Positions 27,195 through 36,954 of a DNA stretch of 64,000 bases are shown here, in pieces (positions within the stretch are counted from its first letter, which is position 1; the number at the start of each line of letters is the position of its first letter). The DNA comes from Siccibacter colletis (GTDB lineage Bacteria > Pseudomonadota > Gammaproteobacteria > Enterobacterales > Enterobacteriaceae), in NCBI RefSeq assembly GCF_000696575.1, contig NZ_JMSQ01000003.1:62001-126000 (forward strand), in the 5' to 3' direction. The notes beneath the pieces were generated by a model. It saw only the letters and a list, made by a program, of their open reading frames with translations. It had not been told where the DNA came from and did not search any database. A program made the translations under genes and the position numbers.

Positions 27195-28373
27195 ATGCCG
27201 CTTGCTTCTCCGGTTCAGCTCCGCTCCCGTTTACCCGATGTCGGCACCACGATTTTTTCCGTGATCGGTCAGCTCTCCGCCGCGCATAACGCCATTAATT
27301 TGTCTCAGGGCGCACCCAACTTTCCGTGCGATCCGCAGCTCATCGCCGGGGTGACCCGGGCGATGGAAGCCAACCATAACCAGTACGCGCCGATGACCGG
27401 GCTGGCGGCGCTGAAAACCGCGCTCGCTGAGAAGGTAAATACGCTCTACGGCACACGCTACGATGACGAGTGCGAAGTGCTGATTACCGCCAGCGCCAGC
27501 GAAGGGATCTACTCCGCCATTAGCGGGCTGGTGCATCCTGGCGACGAGGTGATCTACTTCGAACCGGCATTTGACAGCTATGCGCCCATCGTGCGCTTAC
27601 AGGGTGCCACGCCGGTCGCCATCAGGCTGACGGTGCCGGAGTTCCGCGTTAACTGGGATGAGGTGCGCGCCGCCATTACGCCGCGCACCCGCATGATCAT
27701 CATCAACACCCCCCATAACCCCACCGGGCAGGTGTTTGACCGCGCCGATCTTGACGCGCTGGCCGCCATCACCCGTCACACTGACATCATCATTCTTTCT
27801 GATGAGGTGTATGAGCATGTGGTGTTCGATGGCAAGATTCACCACAGCATGGCGACCCATCCGCAGCTGGCGGAGCGCAGCGTAATTATCTGCTCATTCG
27901 GTAAAACCTTTCACGTTACCGGCTGGCGCGTAGGCTACTGTCTGGCCCCGGCGGCGCTGATGAATGAGATCTGTAAGATCCATCAGTTTTTGATGTTTTC
28001 CGCCGACACGCCGATGCAGTACGCTTTTGCCGGGTACATGGCCGATCCGACGACATATCTGGCGCTGGCGGGCTTCTACCAGCGCAAGCGCGATCTGCTG
28101 CGCACGCTGCTGGCTGATTCGCCGTTCCGCCTGCTGCCGAGCGCCGGGTCGTTCTTTATGCTGGCGAGCTACGGCCATTTCAGCGATGAACCAGACAGCG
28201 ACATGGTGCAGCGGCTGATTGTCGATCACGGCGTCGCCACGCTGCCGCTGTCGGCGTTTTACAGTGACGCTACCGATAACAACATCATTCGCCTCTCGTT
28301 TGCTAAAGACGACGCGACATTGCGGGCAGGGGCGCAGGCACTCTGCCAGGTTAACCCACGTGGACCGAGGTAA
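27195..28373 (+). CDS. PLP-dependent aminotransferase, methionine aminotransferase (YbdL)-like
   Basis: A 392-residue class I/II aminotransferase similar to YbdL of E. coli, which transfers the amino group of methionine, phenylalanine and others. The PLP lysine is Lys237 in SFGKTFHVTGWRVGYC; NTPHNPTG and ILSDEVYEHVVF hold the other cofactor contacts, and SQGAPNFPCD the substrate-side loop. A ribosome site AAAGGTAA precedes the ATG. The next gene, an amino-acid binding protein, starts two bases after its stop, so uptake and transamination of the same amino acid is likely. Regulated presumably by the divergent LysR protein. Confidence 0.9.
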   Translation: MPLASPVQLRSRLPDVGTTIFSVIGQLSAAHNAINLSQGAPNFPCDPQLIAGVTRAMEANHNQYAPMTGLAALKTALAEKVNTLYGTRYDDECEVLITASASEGIYSAISGLVHPGDEVIYFEPAFDSYAPIVRLQGATPVAIRLTVPEFRVNWDEVRAAITPRTRMIIINTPHNPTGQVFDRADLDALAAITRHTDIIILSDEVYEHVVFDGKIHHSMATHPQLAERSVIICSFGKTFHVTGWRVGYCLAPAALMNEICKIHQFLMFSADTPMQYAFAGYMADPTTYLALAGFYQRKRDLLRTLLADSPFRLLPSAGSFFMLASYGHFSDEPDSDMVQRLIVDHGVATLPLSAFYSDATDNNIIRLSFAKDDATLRAGAQALCQVNPRGPR

Positions 28374-28375
28374 AA

Positions 28376-29152
28376 ATGCATAAATCAGCACTGCTGTTAC
28401 TGGCTCTTGGCGTTTCGCTCTCCTTTACTGCACAGGCGGCGGGCGAACTGCGTTACGGTCTGGAAGCGGAGTATCCGCCGTTTGAAAGCCGCAATGCGGC
28501 GGGCGAGCTGGAGGGGTTTGATATCGATCTGGGGAACGCTATCTGCAAGGCGGCCAGCCTGAAATGCAGCTGGGTGGAAACCTCGTTCGACGCGCTCATT
28601 CCGGGCCTGACGGCGAAAAAGTATGATGCCATCAACTCGGCGATGAACATCACCGAACAGCGCCGCAAGAGCATCGACTTTACCCAGCCGATCTACCGCA
28701 TTCCCTCGCAGCTGGTGGGGAAAGCCGGTGCCGGACTGGATGCCACGCCAGAGAGCCTGCAGGGGAAAACCATCGGCGTATTGCAGGGGTCGATTCAGGA
28801 AACCTATGCCAAAGAGCACTGGGAAAAGCAGGGCGTTAGCGTGGTGTCCTATAAAGATCAGAACCTGGCCTGGGCGGATTTACTGAACGGGCGTATTGAT
28901 GCTTCACTGGTGATGTCGGCCGCGGGTCAGGCCGGATTCCTCAGCAAGCCTCAGGGCAAAGGCTTTGGCTTTATCGGTAAACCGGTGAGTGATGACACCA
29001 TTCTTGGCAGCGGCATCGGTTTTGGCCTGCGCAAGGGCGATGCGGCGACCAAAAAGCAGCTGGATGCCGCTATCGACAAGGTGCGCGCTGACGGCACCAT
29101 TGATAACCTGGCGAAAAAATATTTTCCCGGTATAGATGTCAGCGTGAAGTAA
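28376..29152 (+). CDS. Amino-acid ABC transporter periplasmic binding protein (ArgT/HisJ family), orphan
   Basis: A 258-residue family 3 solute-binding protein. The signal peptide ends near AQAAG (about residue 21). Signature text includes LRYGLEAEYPPFESRNAAGELEGFDIDLGNAICK, with the amino-acid-binding MNITEQRRKSIDFTQP; a basic amino acid is the usual ligand of such LAO-type proteins. No permease or ATPase gene is present nearby, so it must share a transporter such as HisQMP. It follows the aminotransferase at two bases and ends in a terminator. Confidence 0.92.
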   Translation: MHKSALLLLALGVSLSFTAQAAGELRYGLEAEYPPFESRNAAGELEGFDIDLGNAICKAASLKCSWVETSFDALIPGLTAKKYDAINSAMNITEQRRKSIDFTQPIYRIPSQLVGKAGAGLDATPESLQGKTIGVLQGSIQETYAKEHWEKQGVSVVSYKDQNLAWADLLNGRIDASLVMSAAGQAGFLSKPQGKGFGFIGKPVSDDTILGSGIGFGLRKGDAATKKQLDAAIDKVRADGTIDNLAKKYFPGIDVSVK

Positions 29153-29170
29153 ACCCCGTAATATCGCGCC

Positions 29171-29202
29171 ACCCTGCCTCGTTCGCGACGCAGGGTTTTT
29201 TT
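29171..29202 (+). terminator. Intrinsic terminator after the binding protein
   Basis: CCCTGC and GCAGGG arms followed by seven T residues. Confidence 0.8.
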
Positions 29203-29406
29203 ACGTTTATTTGCATTGTTTTCGGGACTTTCCGGTGGCGTTTCAAAAAGTCCGGGCCTTTTTAACAAACCGGACGGAGAGTCATTGGATTTGGCGTAAA
29301 TGTTGTCTAGAGTGAACGGCTTGCAGTCGTTGCACTCTCTTGCCGTTTCGTTCCGCCCCGCGCGGAAGTTGATTACCACGACAATAAGAAGGACGATTTT
29401 AAAGGC

Positions 29407-31062
29407 ATGAACCGCAGACGTTTTATTAAAGCCTCAATGGCGCTCGCCGCAGCGTGCGGTACACCAGGTCTGGCTACGCTTTTCTCCCGCGAAGCCTGGG
29501 CGCAGGACGCTGGCATCGCGGACGGGCAGAGCCGCGCCTTTGATTTCTCTGTCCTTCAGTCGATGGCAGAAGATCTCGCCGGTCAGCCGTGGGGCGGTGC
29601 GCCGCGACCGCTGCCGGACACCCTCGCTAACCTGACGCCGCAGCAGTACAACAGTATTCAGTACGATGCCGACCACTCGCTGTGGAGCAACATTGAAGGC
29701 CGCGAGCTGGACGTGCAGTTCTTCCACGTCGGCATGGGCTTCCGCCGCCGCGTGCGCATGTTCTCGCTGGATGCCGCGACCCGTCAGGCGCGCGAAATCC
29801 ATTTCCGTCCGGAACTGTTCAACTACAATGACGCCGGCGTGGATACCCGCCAGCTCGAAGGGCAGAGCGATCTCGGCTTTGCCGGTTTCCGCGCTTTTAA
29901 AGCCCCTGAACTGGCGCGCCGCGACATCGTCTCCTTCCTCGGTGCCAGCTACTTCCGCGCCGTGGATAACACTTATCAGTACGGCCTCTCCGCGCGCGGC
30001 CTGGCGGTGGATACCTTCACCGACACCCCGGAAGAGTTCCCGGATTTCACCTCGTTCTGGTTCGAAACCCCGAAAGCCGACGACACCACGTTTGTGGTCT
30101 ATACGCTGCTCGACAGCCCGAGCGTCACCGGGGCGTATAAGTTCACCATTCACTGTGAGCAGGCGCAGGTGATCATGGAGGTGGAGAACCACCTTTACGC
30201 GCGCAAAGACATCAAACAGCTCGGCATCGCGCCGATGACCAGCATGTTCAGCTGCGGCAATCACGAGCGCCGCATGTGCGACACCATTCACCCGCAAATC
30301 CATGACTCGGACCGTCTCGCCATGTGGCGCGGCAACGGCGAATGGATCTGCCGCCCGCTGAACAACCCGCAGAAGCTGCAGTTCAATGCCTTCATTGATA
30401 ACAACCCGAAGGGGTTTGGTCTGTTACAGCTGGATCGCGACTTCGACAACTATCAGGACATCATGGGGTGGTATAACAAGCGCCCGAGCCTGTGGGTGGA
30501 GCCGCGTAATAACTGGGGCAAGGGCACCGTCGGCCTGATGGAGATCCCGACCACCGGCGAAACGCTGGATAATATCGTCTGCTTCTGGCAGCCGGAGAAA
30601 GCGATCAAAGCCGGGGATACCCTCAACTTCAAATATCGTCTGTACTGGAGCGCACAGCCGCCGGTGCATACGCCGCTGGCGCGCGTCCACGCGACCCGCA
30701 GTGGAATGGGCGGTTTCCCGGAAGGCTGGGCGCCGGGCGAGCACTACCCGAAAGTGTGGGCGCGCCGCTTCGCCATCGATTTTGTCGGCCCGGGCCTGAA
30801 AGACGCGGCGCCGCGCGGCATCGAACCGGTGATCACGCTCTCGAACGGCGAAGCGAAGCAGGTTGAGATCCTCTACGTCGAACCCTTCGACGGCTACCGC
30901 ATTCAGTTTGACTGGTATCCGACCAACGATGCGGTGGACCCGGTTGAGATGCGCATGTTCCTGCGCTGCCAGGGCGAAGCCATCAGTGAAACCTGGCTCT
31001 ACCAGTACTTCCCGCCGGCACCGGACAAGCGTAACTACGTTGACGACCGCCAGATGCGCTAA
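29407..31062 (+). CDS. opgD: Glucans biosynthesis protein D
   Basis: A 551-residue periplasmic protein, ortholog of E. coli OpgD (MdoD), which controls the backbone structure of osmoregulated periplasmic glucans. Recent work on the family shows beta-1,2-glucanase activity. The Tat signal [17 protein letters not shown], cleaved near AWAQ, marks folded export. Conserved blocks include DYNS-type [34 protein letters not shown] and [12 protein letters not shown]. It follows the accessory block rather than ydcJ directly as in E. coli. A terminator shared with the convergent VOC gene ends it. Confidence 0.97.
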   Translation: MNRRRFIKASMALAAACGTPGLATLFSREAWAQDAGIADGQSRAFDFSVLQSMAEDLAGQPWGGAPRPLPDTLANLTPQQYNSIQYDADHSLWSNIEGRELDVQFFHVGMGFRRRVRMFSLDAATRQAREIHFRPELFNYNDAGVDTRQLEGQSDLGFAGFRAFKAPELARRDIVSFLGASYFRAVDNTYQYGLSARGLAVDTFTDTPEEFPDFTSFWFETPKADDTTFVVYTLLDSPSVTGAYKFTIHCEQAQVIMEVENHLYARKDIKQLGIAPMTSMFSCGNHERRMCDTIHPQIHDSDRLAMWRGNGEWICRPLNNPQKLQFNAFIDNNPKGFGLLQLDRDFDNYQDIMGWYNKRPSLWVEPRNNWGKGTVGLMEIPTTGETLDNIVCFWQPEKAIKAGDTLNFKYRLYWSAQPPVHTPLARVHATRSGMGGFPEGWAPGEHYPKVWARRFAIDFVGPGLKDAAPRGIEPVITLSNGEAKQVEILYVEPFDGYRIQFDWYPTNDAVDPVEMRMFLRCQGEAISETWLYQYFPPAPDKRNYVDDRQMR

Positions 31063-31066
31063 GTGA

Positions 31067-31093
31067 AACGCCCCGATAATGGGGCGTTTTTTT
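31067..31093. terminator. Terminator of opgD
   Basis: AACGCCCC and GGGGCGTT arms then a T-run that touches the stop codon of the convergent VOC gene. Confidence 0.85.
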
Positions 31094-31490
31094 ATGCTTT
31101 ACCGTAGTACATCCCTTCCAGCTTCATACCGTCCGGGTCGAGGAAGAATACTGCGTAATAATCCTCGTAATATTCTCCGGCAGGATCGGCGATCGGTACG
31201 TTGTGTTCTTTAAGCCAGGTTTGTAGCGCATCCACGCTCGCACGACTGTCGAGCTGCCAGGCGTAGTGGTGGAAACCCGGGTCGCCTTTGCGATAAGGGT
31301 GTTTCAGGCCCTGGGCATCGGCCTGGGCAATCCACAGCCGGGTCACGCCGTTGCGCCAGCCCACCATATTTTCTCCGTCGGACATCAGTTCAAAACCGAG
31401 AAAGGTCATCAGCCCGGAATAGAACTGGCGCGATACCGCCATGTCGCTGACCGAAATCACCAGATGATCGACGCCTTTAACTTCAACCAT
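31092..31490 (-). CDS. VOC-family (glyoxalase/dioxygenase fold) protein
   Basis: A 132-residue vicinal oxygen chelate protein. Start ATG at 31490 has AGGAGG seven bases upstream; the longer frame to 31742 is not used. Repeated beta-alpha-beta modules are clear: VDHLVISVSDMAVSRQFYS at the N-terminus with a metal-type His, FHHYAWQLDS in the middle, and AVFFLDPDGMKLEGMYYG at the end with the expected Glu. The fold covers glyoxalase I, fosfomycin enzymes and dioxygenases; the reaction here is unknown. It occupies the place of ydcH in E. coli, between opgD and rimL, and reads away from rimL. Confidence 0.85.
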   Translation of the reverse strand: MVEVKGVDHLVISVSDMAVSRQFYSGLMTFLGFELMSDGENMVGWRNGVTRLWIAQADAQGLKHPYRKGDPGFHHYAWQLDSRASVDALQTWLKEHNVPIADPAGEYYEDYYAVFFLDPDGMKLEGMYYGKA

Positions 31491-31567
31491 TCGCAGTCCT
31501 CCTGTAGATGACGATTTATAACTATAGTAAAAAGAAAGACATCGACCCAGACGGCAAAGGAGCAGGC

Positions 31568-32140
31568 ATGCAGGAATCCGCGCAGTGGCAGGATGAAGAA
31601 CTGAGAGTGAATGAGGACATCGTGCTGTGTTCAGTGCACGAGCGCTATGTCGATGCGCTGTATGCGCTGGTCGTCGCCAACCGGGATTATCTGCAGCAGG
31701 CGATGAACTGGCCGCAGTATGTGACCGGCCCGGAAGAAACACGCAAAACCGCGCAGGGTAACTATATGCTGCATCACCGCGGCTACGCCAAAATGTTTCT
31801 CATCTTCTGGCGCAATGAGTTATGCGGCGTGCTGTCCTTTAACCAGATCGAGCCGCTGAACAAAACGGCCTATATCGGTTACTGGCTGGCGGAGGCGATG
31901 CAGGGGAAGGGCATCATCAGCCATAGCGTGCAAACGATCATGCAGCACTATGCCGACAAAGGCGAGGTGCGGCGCTTTGTCATCAAATGCATCGTCACCA
32001 ATGCGGCAAGCAACAGGGTAGCCCAGCGCAACGGCTTCACCCTTGAGGGGCGTCTGAAGCAGGCTGAATACCTCAACGGGGCGTACCACGACCAGCATAT
32101 TTACGCCAGGATAGTCGGCGAAGATCAGAACACGCCATAG
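31568..32140 (+). CDS. rimL: Ribosomal protein bL12 serine N-acetyltransferase RimL
   Basis: A 190-residue GNAT enzyme, ortholog of RimL, which acetylates the N-terminal serine of L12 to give L7. Conserved text: MNWPQYVTGPEETRKTAQGN, MLHHRGYAKMFLIF, FNQIEPLNKTAYIGYWL, QGKGIIS (acetyl-CoA loop) and the C-terminal RNGFTLEGRLKQAEYLNG. Start ATG at 31568 is chosen from AGGAGC upstream and fits the E. coli start better than 31508. Its end overlaps the end of convergent ydcK by 16 bp. Confidence 0.94.
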   Translation: MQESAQWQDEELRVNEDIVLCSVHERYVDALYALVVANRDYLQQAMNWPQYVTGPEETRKTAQGNYMLHHRGYAKMFLIFWRNELCGVLSFNQIEPLNKTAYIGYWLAEAMQGKGIISHSVQTIMQHYADKGEVRRFVIKCIVTNAASNRVAQRNGFTLEGRLKQAEYLNGAYHDQHIYARIVGEDQNTP

Positions 32141-33105
32141 AACGGCGTGCGGGTAACCCGCTGCGTCCCGCTGATGGTTTTCGCCCCGCGCAGGTGCAGC
32201 GTCTCCCCGTGACCGCCTTCAACCTGCGCGTCATCGCACAGCGTCACCTGATTCTCAATCACCACGTCGCCGCTGATGCGGGCGCGGCCGTATACGCTAA
32301 CGCCCTCGTCCAGCAGGATCGGGCCGCCGCACAGGATGGCATCGCCGTAAATCTCAACCCGGTGCTTGCAAACGCAGTCGCCCTCGATCAGCGCATTGCC
32401 ATACACCCGGGTGCTGTAGCGCAGGGTGGGGCACTGATCCTCCCCGCTGCCGGCAAGGATGTGCGCCCGGCCATACACCTGCGCGCAGTCGCAGATCCAG
32501 ACGCTATTCTCGTCGTTGCCCTGTACCAGCGCCTCGTCAAACACCCCGGCGCGATGCTCGACAAAGGCATGCATCACCATCGCCCGACCGTAGATCTGCG
32601 CCTGGTGCACCACTTTTGAATGATTCACCGTCGCCTGCTGGTAAATCCGCAGCCGCTGCGTATCGTCGGCGGTCAGCCCCTGCGAGGCATACACCTCGCT
32701 GTGGTTGATAACCCGTGCCTCGTCGGTAATGACACAGCTGCCGCGCACCACCGAACTCTGCACCGTAGCGCTGCCGCTGATGTCGGCGCCGTCGCTAAGA
32801 CGGGCGTTATCGACCCAGGCGTTTTCCCGGATGCGCACGCCGTCGCCAATCACGCAGGCACCGGTAATCCGGGCGTTATCCTCAATGCGCGCCCCCGCCA
32901 GCACCAGACAGTTTTCGGCATAAATCCAGCAGTCGCCCTGCTGGCTAAGACAGGCGCCGTCCGCCACCCAGCCACCGCAGCTGCCGGCGGTAACATCGTT
33001 GAAGTCGCGCAGGGCGCGGATCTGATGCAGTTCCACCCACTGATTTTCGCCATCGATCTCAACGCTGATGCGCTGTGAGGCGGCGGTTAACTCATATTTA
33101 TTCAT
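32125..33105 (-). CDS. ydcK: YdcK, left-handed beta-helix (hexapeptide repeat) protein
   Basis: A 326-residue protein, exactly the E. coli length. Starting at MNKYEL (33105, with GGAGCG upstream), it is built of repeated hexapeptide units (ARITGACVIGDGVRIRENAW and similar) that wind into a beta-helix as in acyltransferases. No catalytic histidine can be assigned by eye and the E. coli protein has no proven activity. It is convergent with rimL and divergent from tehB. Confidence 0.92.
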   Translation of the reverse strand: MNKYELTAASQRISVEIDGENQWVELHQIRALRDFNDVTAGSCGGWVADGACLSQQGDCWIYAENCLVLAGARIEDNARITGACVIGDGVRIRENAWVDNARLSDGADISGSATVQSSVVRGSCVITDEARVINHSEVYASQGLTADDTQRLRIYQQATVNHSKVVHQAQIYGRAMVMHAFVEHRAGVFDEALVQGNDENSVWICDCAQVYGRAHILAGSGEDQCPTLRYSTRVYGNALIEGDCVCKHRVEIYGDAILCGGPILLDEGVSVYGRARISGDVVIENQVTLCDDAQVEGGHGETLHLRGAKTISGTQRVTRTPFYGVF

Positions 33106-33224
33106 CAAAGCGCTCCGGCAGTCTCCTGTCATAAAGCTAGCAGAGATTGCCGCGCCCGCCGTTGGACGTGAAGTTGCATTGGTAATACAATTTACGCCTC
33201 GCTTATCAGCTACAGGGGAGTGAC

Positions 33225-33818
33225 ATGACACATCGCGATGAGAACTACTTCAGTGAAAAATATGGCTTAACGGCGACGCACTCAGAAGTGCTGAATGCGC
33301 TTAACTATGTGAAACCAGGCCGGGCGCTGGATCTTGGCTGCGGCGGCGGGCGCAACGCCCTGTGGCTGGCGAGTCAGGGCTTTGACGTGACCGCATGGGA
33401 TAAACACCCCGGTAGCCTGGCTCGCCTGCGCGAGATCGCGGCGGCGGAAGGTTTCGACAGCATGAAAATTGCCGAACAGGATCTTAACTCGCTGACGTTC
33501 GACGGCGAGTACGATTTTATTCTCTCCACGGTGGTGATGATGTTCCTCCAGCCTCAGGCGATCCCACGTCTGATTGGCGATATGCAGCGCGCCACGGTAG
33601 CAGGGGGCTATAACCTGATCGTGGCCGCGATGGACAGCGCCGATTATCCTAAGCTGGAGATGTTCCCGTTCGGCTTTAAGGAGGGCGAGCTGCGCGACTA
33701 CTACGCGGGATGGGAAGTGATTAAATACAACGAGGACGTCGGCGAGTTACACCGCACCGACGCCCAGGGAAACCGTATCAAACAGCGTTTTGCGACGGCG
33801 CTGATGCGTAAGGCTTAG
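33225..33818 (+). CDS. tehB: Tellurite resistance methyltransferase TehB
   Basis: A 197-residue SAM-dependent methyltransferase, ortholog of E. coli TehB, which detoxifies tellurite by methylation. The SAM-binding glycine motif [15 protein letters not shown] (about residues 34-48) and the acidic end of strand 2 ([11 protein letters not shown]) are clear, and the start [14 protein letters not shown] is family-typical. In E. coli tehA, a membrane channel-like protein, lies directly upstream; it is absent here, since ydcK starts only 120 bp away. The 3' end overlaps the convergent peptidase gene by 41 bp. Confidence 0.94.
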   Translation: MTHRDENYFSEKYGLTATHSEVLNALNYVKPGRALDLGCGGGRNALWLASQGFDVTAWDKHPGSLARLREIAAAEGFDSMKIAEQDLNSLTFDGEYDFILSTVVMMFLQPQAIPRLIGDMQRATVAGGYNLIVAAMDSADYPKLEMFPFGFKEGELRDYYAGWEVIKYNEDVGELHRTDAQGNRIKQRFATALMRKA

Positions 33819-35040
33819 CCGCCAGCAGGCAGACCTGCAGGGCCACGTTATAAGAGGCTTCAAACGCCTTCAGCGGCAGGAACTCAAACTTCGAATGGAA
33901 GTTGTGCGCGCCGGTAAAGAAGTTAGGCGTCAGTAATCCCTTCGCCGAGAGCGCGGCCCCGTCGGTGCCGCCGCGCATCGGCGTCACTTTCGGCGCGATC
34001 CCCAGCTGCGCCATCGCTTCAAAAATCAGGTCAATGGCGCGGCGATCCTCGCCAATTGCATTGCTGATATTGCTGTAGACGTCACTGATGTCAAACTCCA
34101 CCGTCGCGGTGGGGTAGCGGCTGGCAATGGCGTCGGCGACTTCCGCAATCTGCGCTTTGCGTTTCGCGAAGCTGTCGCGGTCGAAATCGCGAATGCTGGC
34201 CTGCAATACCGCTTTATTCTGGTTGGCGGAGATGCCATTAAACCAGACGTATCCCTCGCGGCCCTCGGTGTGCTCCGGGGTCTGCTGGCGGTCAAAGTGG
34301 CTGATGTAGTCGGTGGCCATCAGCAACGGATTCACCAGCACGCCTTTGGCGGACATCGGATGCGCCGACACGCCGTGGAAACGGATCTCCGCCTGGGCGG
34401 CGTTAAAGTTTTCGTACACCACTTCACCCAGCTCGCAGCAGTCGATGGTCCAGGCGAAATCAACGTCAAAGCGCGCCAGGTCCAGCGCTTTGGCACCGCG
34501 CAGGCCAATCTCTTCATCCGGCACAAACGCCACCACGATGTCACCGTGCTGGTGCTCAGGACGCAGGTTTTCCAGCAGCGTCATCACCACCGTCACCGCT
34601 GACTTATTGTCCGCCCCCAGCACGCTGGTGCCGTCGCTGAAAATAATCTCTTCTCCGGGGTAGCTGAGGATTTCAGGATGCTCGGCAACGCGCAGCCAGA
34701 TCGCCTGCTCGGCGTTGAGACAGAGATCATCCCCTTCAAAGCGCAGGATCTGCGGATGAATATCCGGCGACAGTCCGACGTCCACGGTATCGATATGCGT
34801 GATAAACCCGACGCGCGGCGCGCCCGCGACGGTGCCCGGTTTCACCGCCGTTACCGTGGCGTGTTCATCAATAACGATATTTTCCAGCCCGAACGTTTTC
34901 AGCTCGTCGGCCAGCGCCTGCGCCATGGCGAACTGGCCCGGCGTACTGGGCAACGTAGTGGCTCTGGCATCGCTCTGGCTGCTGATAGCGAGGTAGCGGA
35001 AGAAACGCTGGGTTAATTGACTGGCGAGCGGCGAGGACAT
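33778..35040 (-). CDS. Peptidase T-like M20 aminotripeptidase
   Basis: A 420-residue M20 metallopeptidase related to PepT, which releases the N-terminal residue of tripeptides. The zinc ligands and catalytic residues match: His82 and Asp84 (THIDT), Asp144 (LGADNKS), Glu176/Glu177 (PDEEIG), Asp200 and the C-terminal His in [21 protein letters not shown] is also conserved. It is only moderately similar to E. coli PepT and longer, so it is probably a paralog. Start ATG at 35040 has GAAGGA upstream. It is divergent across 117 bp from a DppA-like binding protein, suggesting joint use in peptide uptake and hydrolysis. Not in E. coli at this place. Confidence 0.92.
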   Translation of the reverse strand: MSSPLASQLTQRFFRYLAISSQSDARATTLPSTPGQFAMAQALADELKTFGLENIVIDEHATVTAVKPGTVAGAPRVGFITHIDTVDVGLSPDIHPQILRFEGDDLCLNAEQAIWLRVAEHPEILSYPGEEIIFSDGTSVLGADNKSAVTVVMTLLENLRPEHQHGDIVVAFVPDEEIGLRGAKALDLARFDVDFAWTIDCCELGEVVYENFNAAQAEIRFHGVSAHPMSAKGVLVNPLLMATDYISHFDRQQTPEHTEGREGYVWFNGISANQNKAVLQASIRDFDRDSFAKRKAQIAEVADAIASRYPTATVEFDISDVYSNISNAIGEDRRAIDLIFEAMAQLGIAPKVTPMRGGTDGAALSAKGLLTPNFFTGAHNFHSKFEFLPLKAFEASYNVALQVCLLAAKPYASAPSQNAV

Positions 35041-35157
35041 AGTGATTCCTTCTTTATTTGTATTATCAGGTGTTTGCGTTGTTACTTTAATGTTATTTAT
35101 GCAAAGGCAAACTACAAGCATTCATTACGGCGCAATAAAAATAGAGAAGGAAACGCT

Positions 35158-36753
35158 ATGAGATGCAAACTCACCACACTTGCTGTGGCTTTCGCCGCCC
35201 TGACGGTCAGTTCCACTGTCGCGGCCAACACCCTGGTTTATTGCTCCGAAGGATCGCCGGAGAACTTCAACCCGCAGCTGTACACCTCCGGCACCAGCGT
35301 GGATGCCAGCGCGGTCCCCATCTACAACCGGCTGGTAGATTTTAAAGCCGGCACCACTGAACTGGTGCCGAGCCTGGCGGAGAAGTGGGAGGTCAGCGAA
35401 GACGGTAAGGTGTACACCTTCCATCTGCGTAAGGGCGTGAAGTTTCAGAGCAACAAGTTTTTCACCCCGACCCGCGACTTCAATGCTGACGACGTGATCT
35501 TCTCGTTCATGCGCCAGAAGGACCCAAAACATCCGTACCACAACGTCTCCAACGGTAACTACTCCAACTTTGAGAGCCTGGAGTTCGGCAAGCTGATTAC
35601 TGCCATCGACAAGGTGGACGACCATACCGTGCGTTTTACCCTGGCCCACCCTGAAGCGCCGTTTGTCGCCGACCTGGCCTGGTATTTTGCCTCGATTCTG
35701 TCAGCGGAATACGCCGACGCGATGCTGAAAGCCGGCACTCCGGAGCGGGTAGACATGGAGCCGATCGGTACCGGCCCGTTCAAACTCGCGCGTTATCAGA
35801 AAGATTCGCGCATTCTCTTTACCGCCTTCCCGGAGTACTGGCAGGGCAAAGCGAAGCTTGACCGCCTGGTGTTCAGTATCACTCCGGACGCGTCGGTGCG
35901 CTTCGCCAAGCTTGAGAAAAATGAGTGTCAGGTGATGCCGTTCCCGAATCCGGCGGATCTGCCGCGCATGAGGGAGAACAAAGACATTACCCTGATGCAG
36001 AAGGCCGGGCTGAACACCGGTTTCCTGGCGTTCAACACCCAGAAGCCGCCGCTGGATAACGTGAAGGTGCGTCAGGCGCTGGCGTTAGCCATCAACAAAC
36101 CGGCAATTATCGATGCGGTGTTCCACGGCACCGGTACCGCGGCGAAAAACATCCTGCCGCCGGGCGTCTGGAGCGCGGACGCCGAGCGCGCCGATTACCC
36201 CTACGATCCGGAACGCGCTAAAGCGCTGCTGAAAGAGGCAGGTTTTGCCAATGGCATGACCATCGACCTGTGGGCAATGCCGGTTCAGCGCCCTTATAAC
36301 CCGAACGCCAAACGCATGGCGGAGATGATTCAGGCCGACTGGGCGAAGGTGGGCGTCACCGCGAAGGTGGTCACCTACGAATGGGGCGAGTATCTCAAGC
36401 GTGTGAAGGGCGGCGAGCATCAGGCGGCGCTGATGGGCTGGACCACCGCTACCGGCGATCCGGATAACTTCTTCGGCCCGCTGTTTACCTGCACCTCGGC
36501 GCAGGGCGGCTCTAACTCGGCGAAGTGGTGCTACAAGCCGTTTGACGATCTGATCATCAAAGCGCGCGCTATCACCGAGCAGTCGCAGCGTGCGGCCCTC
36601 TACAAAGAGGCGCAGCAGATGATGCATGACCAGATGCCCGCGGTGATGATTGCCCACTCGACCATTTTTGAGCCGGTGCGCAATAACGTCACCGGCTATG
36701 AAGTGGACCCGTTCGGGAAACACATTTTCTACCAGGTCGATGTGAAAAAATAA
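35158..36753 (+). CDS. DppA-like peptide/haem ABC transporter binding protein
   Basis: A 531-residue family 5 solute-binding protein. The signal peptide ends near SSTVAAN (about residue 23). Text is very close to DppA: NTLVYCSEGSPENFNPQLYTSGT, KPTRDFNADDVIFSF-type region, RVDMEPIGTGPFKL, DLWAMPVQRPYNPNAKRMAEM and GWTTATGDPDNFFGPLFTC. Start ATG at 35158 follows AGAAGGAAA. No permease or ATPase genes follow, so it would use DppBCDF or a similar transporter encoded elsewhere. A paralog starts at 62749. Confidence 0.93.
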   Translation: MRCKLTTLAVAFAALTVSSTVAANTLVYCSEGSPENFNPQLYTSGTSVDASAVPIYNRLVDFKAGTTELVPSLAEKWEVSEDGKVYTFHLRKGVKFQSNKFFTPTRDFNADDVIFSFMRQKDPKHPYHNVSNGNYSNFESLEFGKLITAIDKVDDHTVRFTLAHPEAPFVADLAWYFASILSAEYADAMLKAGTPERVDMEPIGTGPFKLARYQKDSRILFTAFPEYWQGKAKLDRLVFSITPDASVRFAKLEKNECQVMPFPNPADLPRMRENKDITLMQKAGLNTGFLAFNTQKPPLDNVKVRQALALAINKPAIIDAVFHGTGTAAKNILPPGVWSADAERADYPYDPERAKALLKEAGFANGMTIDLWAMPVQRPYNPNAKRMAEMIQADWAKVGVTAKVVTYEWGEYLKRVKGGEHQAALMGWTTATGDPDNFFGPLFTCTSAQGGSNSAKWCYKPFDDLIIKARAITEQSQRAALYKEAQQMMHDQMPAVMIAHSTIFEPVRNNVTGYEVDPFGKHIFYQVDVKK

Positions 36754-36760
36754 TCCCGCC

Positions 36761-36787
36761 ATACCCCGCAGCCGCGGGGTATTTTTT
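36761..36787 (+). terminator. Intrinsic terminator of the DppA-like gene
   Basis: ATACCCCGC and GCGGGGTAT arms then TTTTT. Confidence 0.88.
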
Positions 36788-36954
36788 ATCATTTCTCAGC
36801 TTATCGCCGCATAATTTGTCACATTCATAAACACCATGAATGAAAAATGTGCGCGCCGTTATAATTATCTCATCGAGGCATTTTTAGACTCGCCGCCGCC
36901 GACGCAGTTAACTATAAATACAGAGCCTGAGGGCTCATCTATAGGGAACAACCA

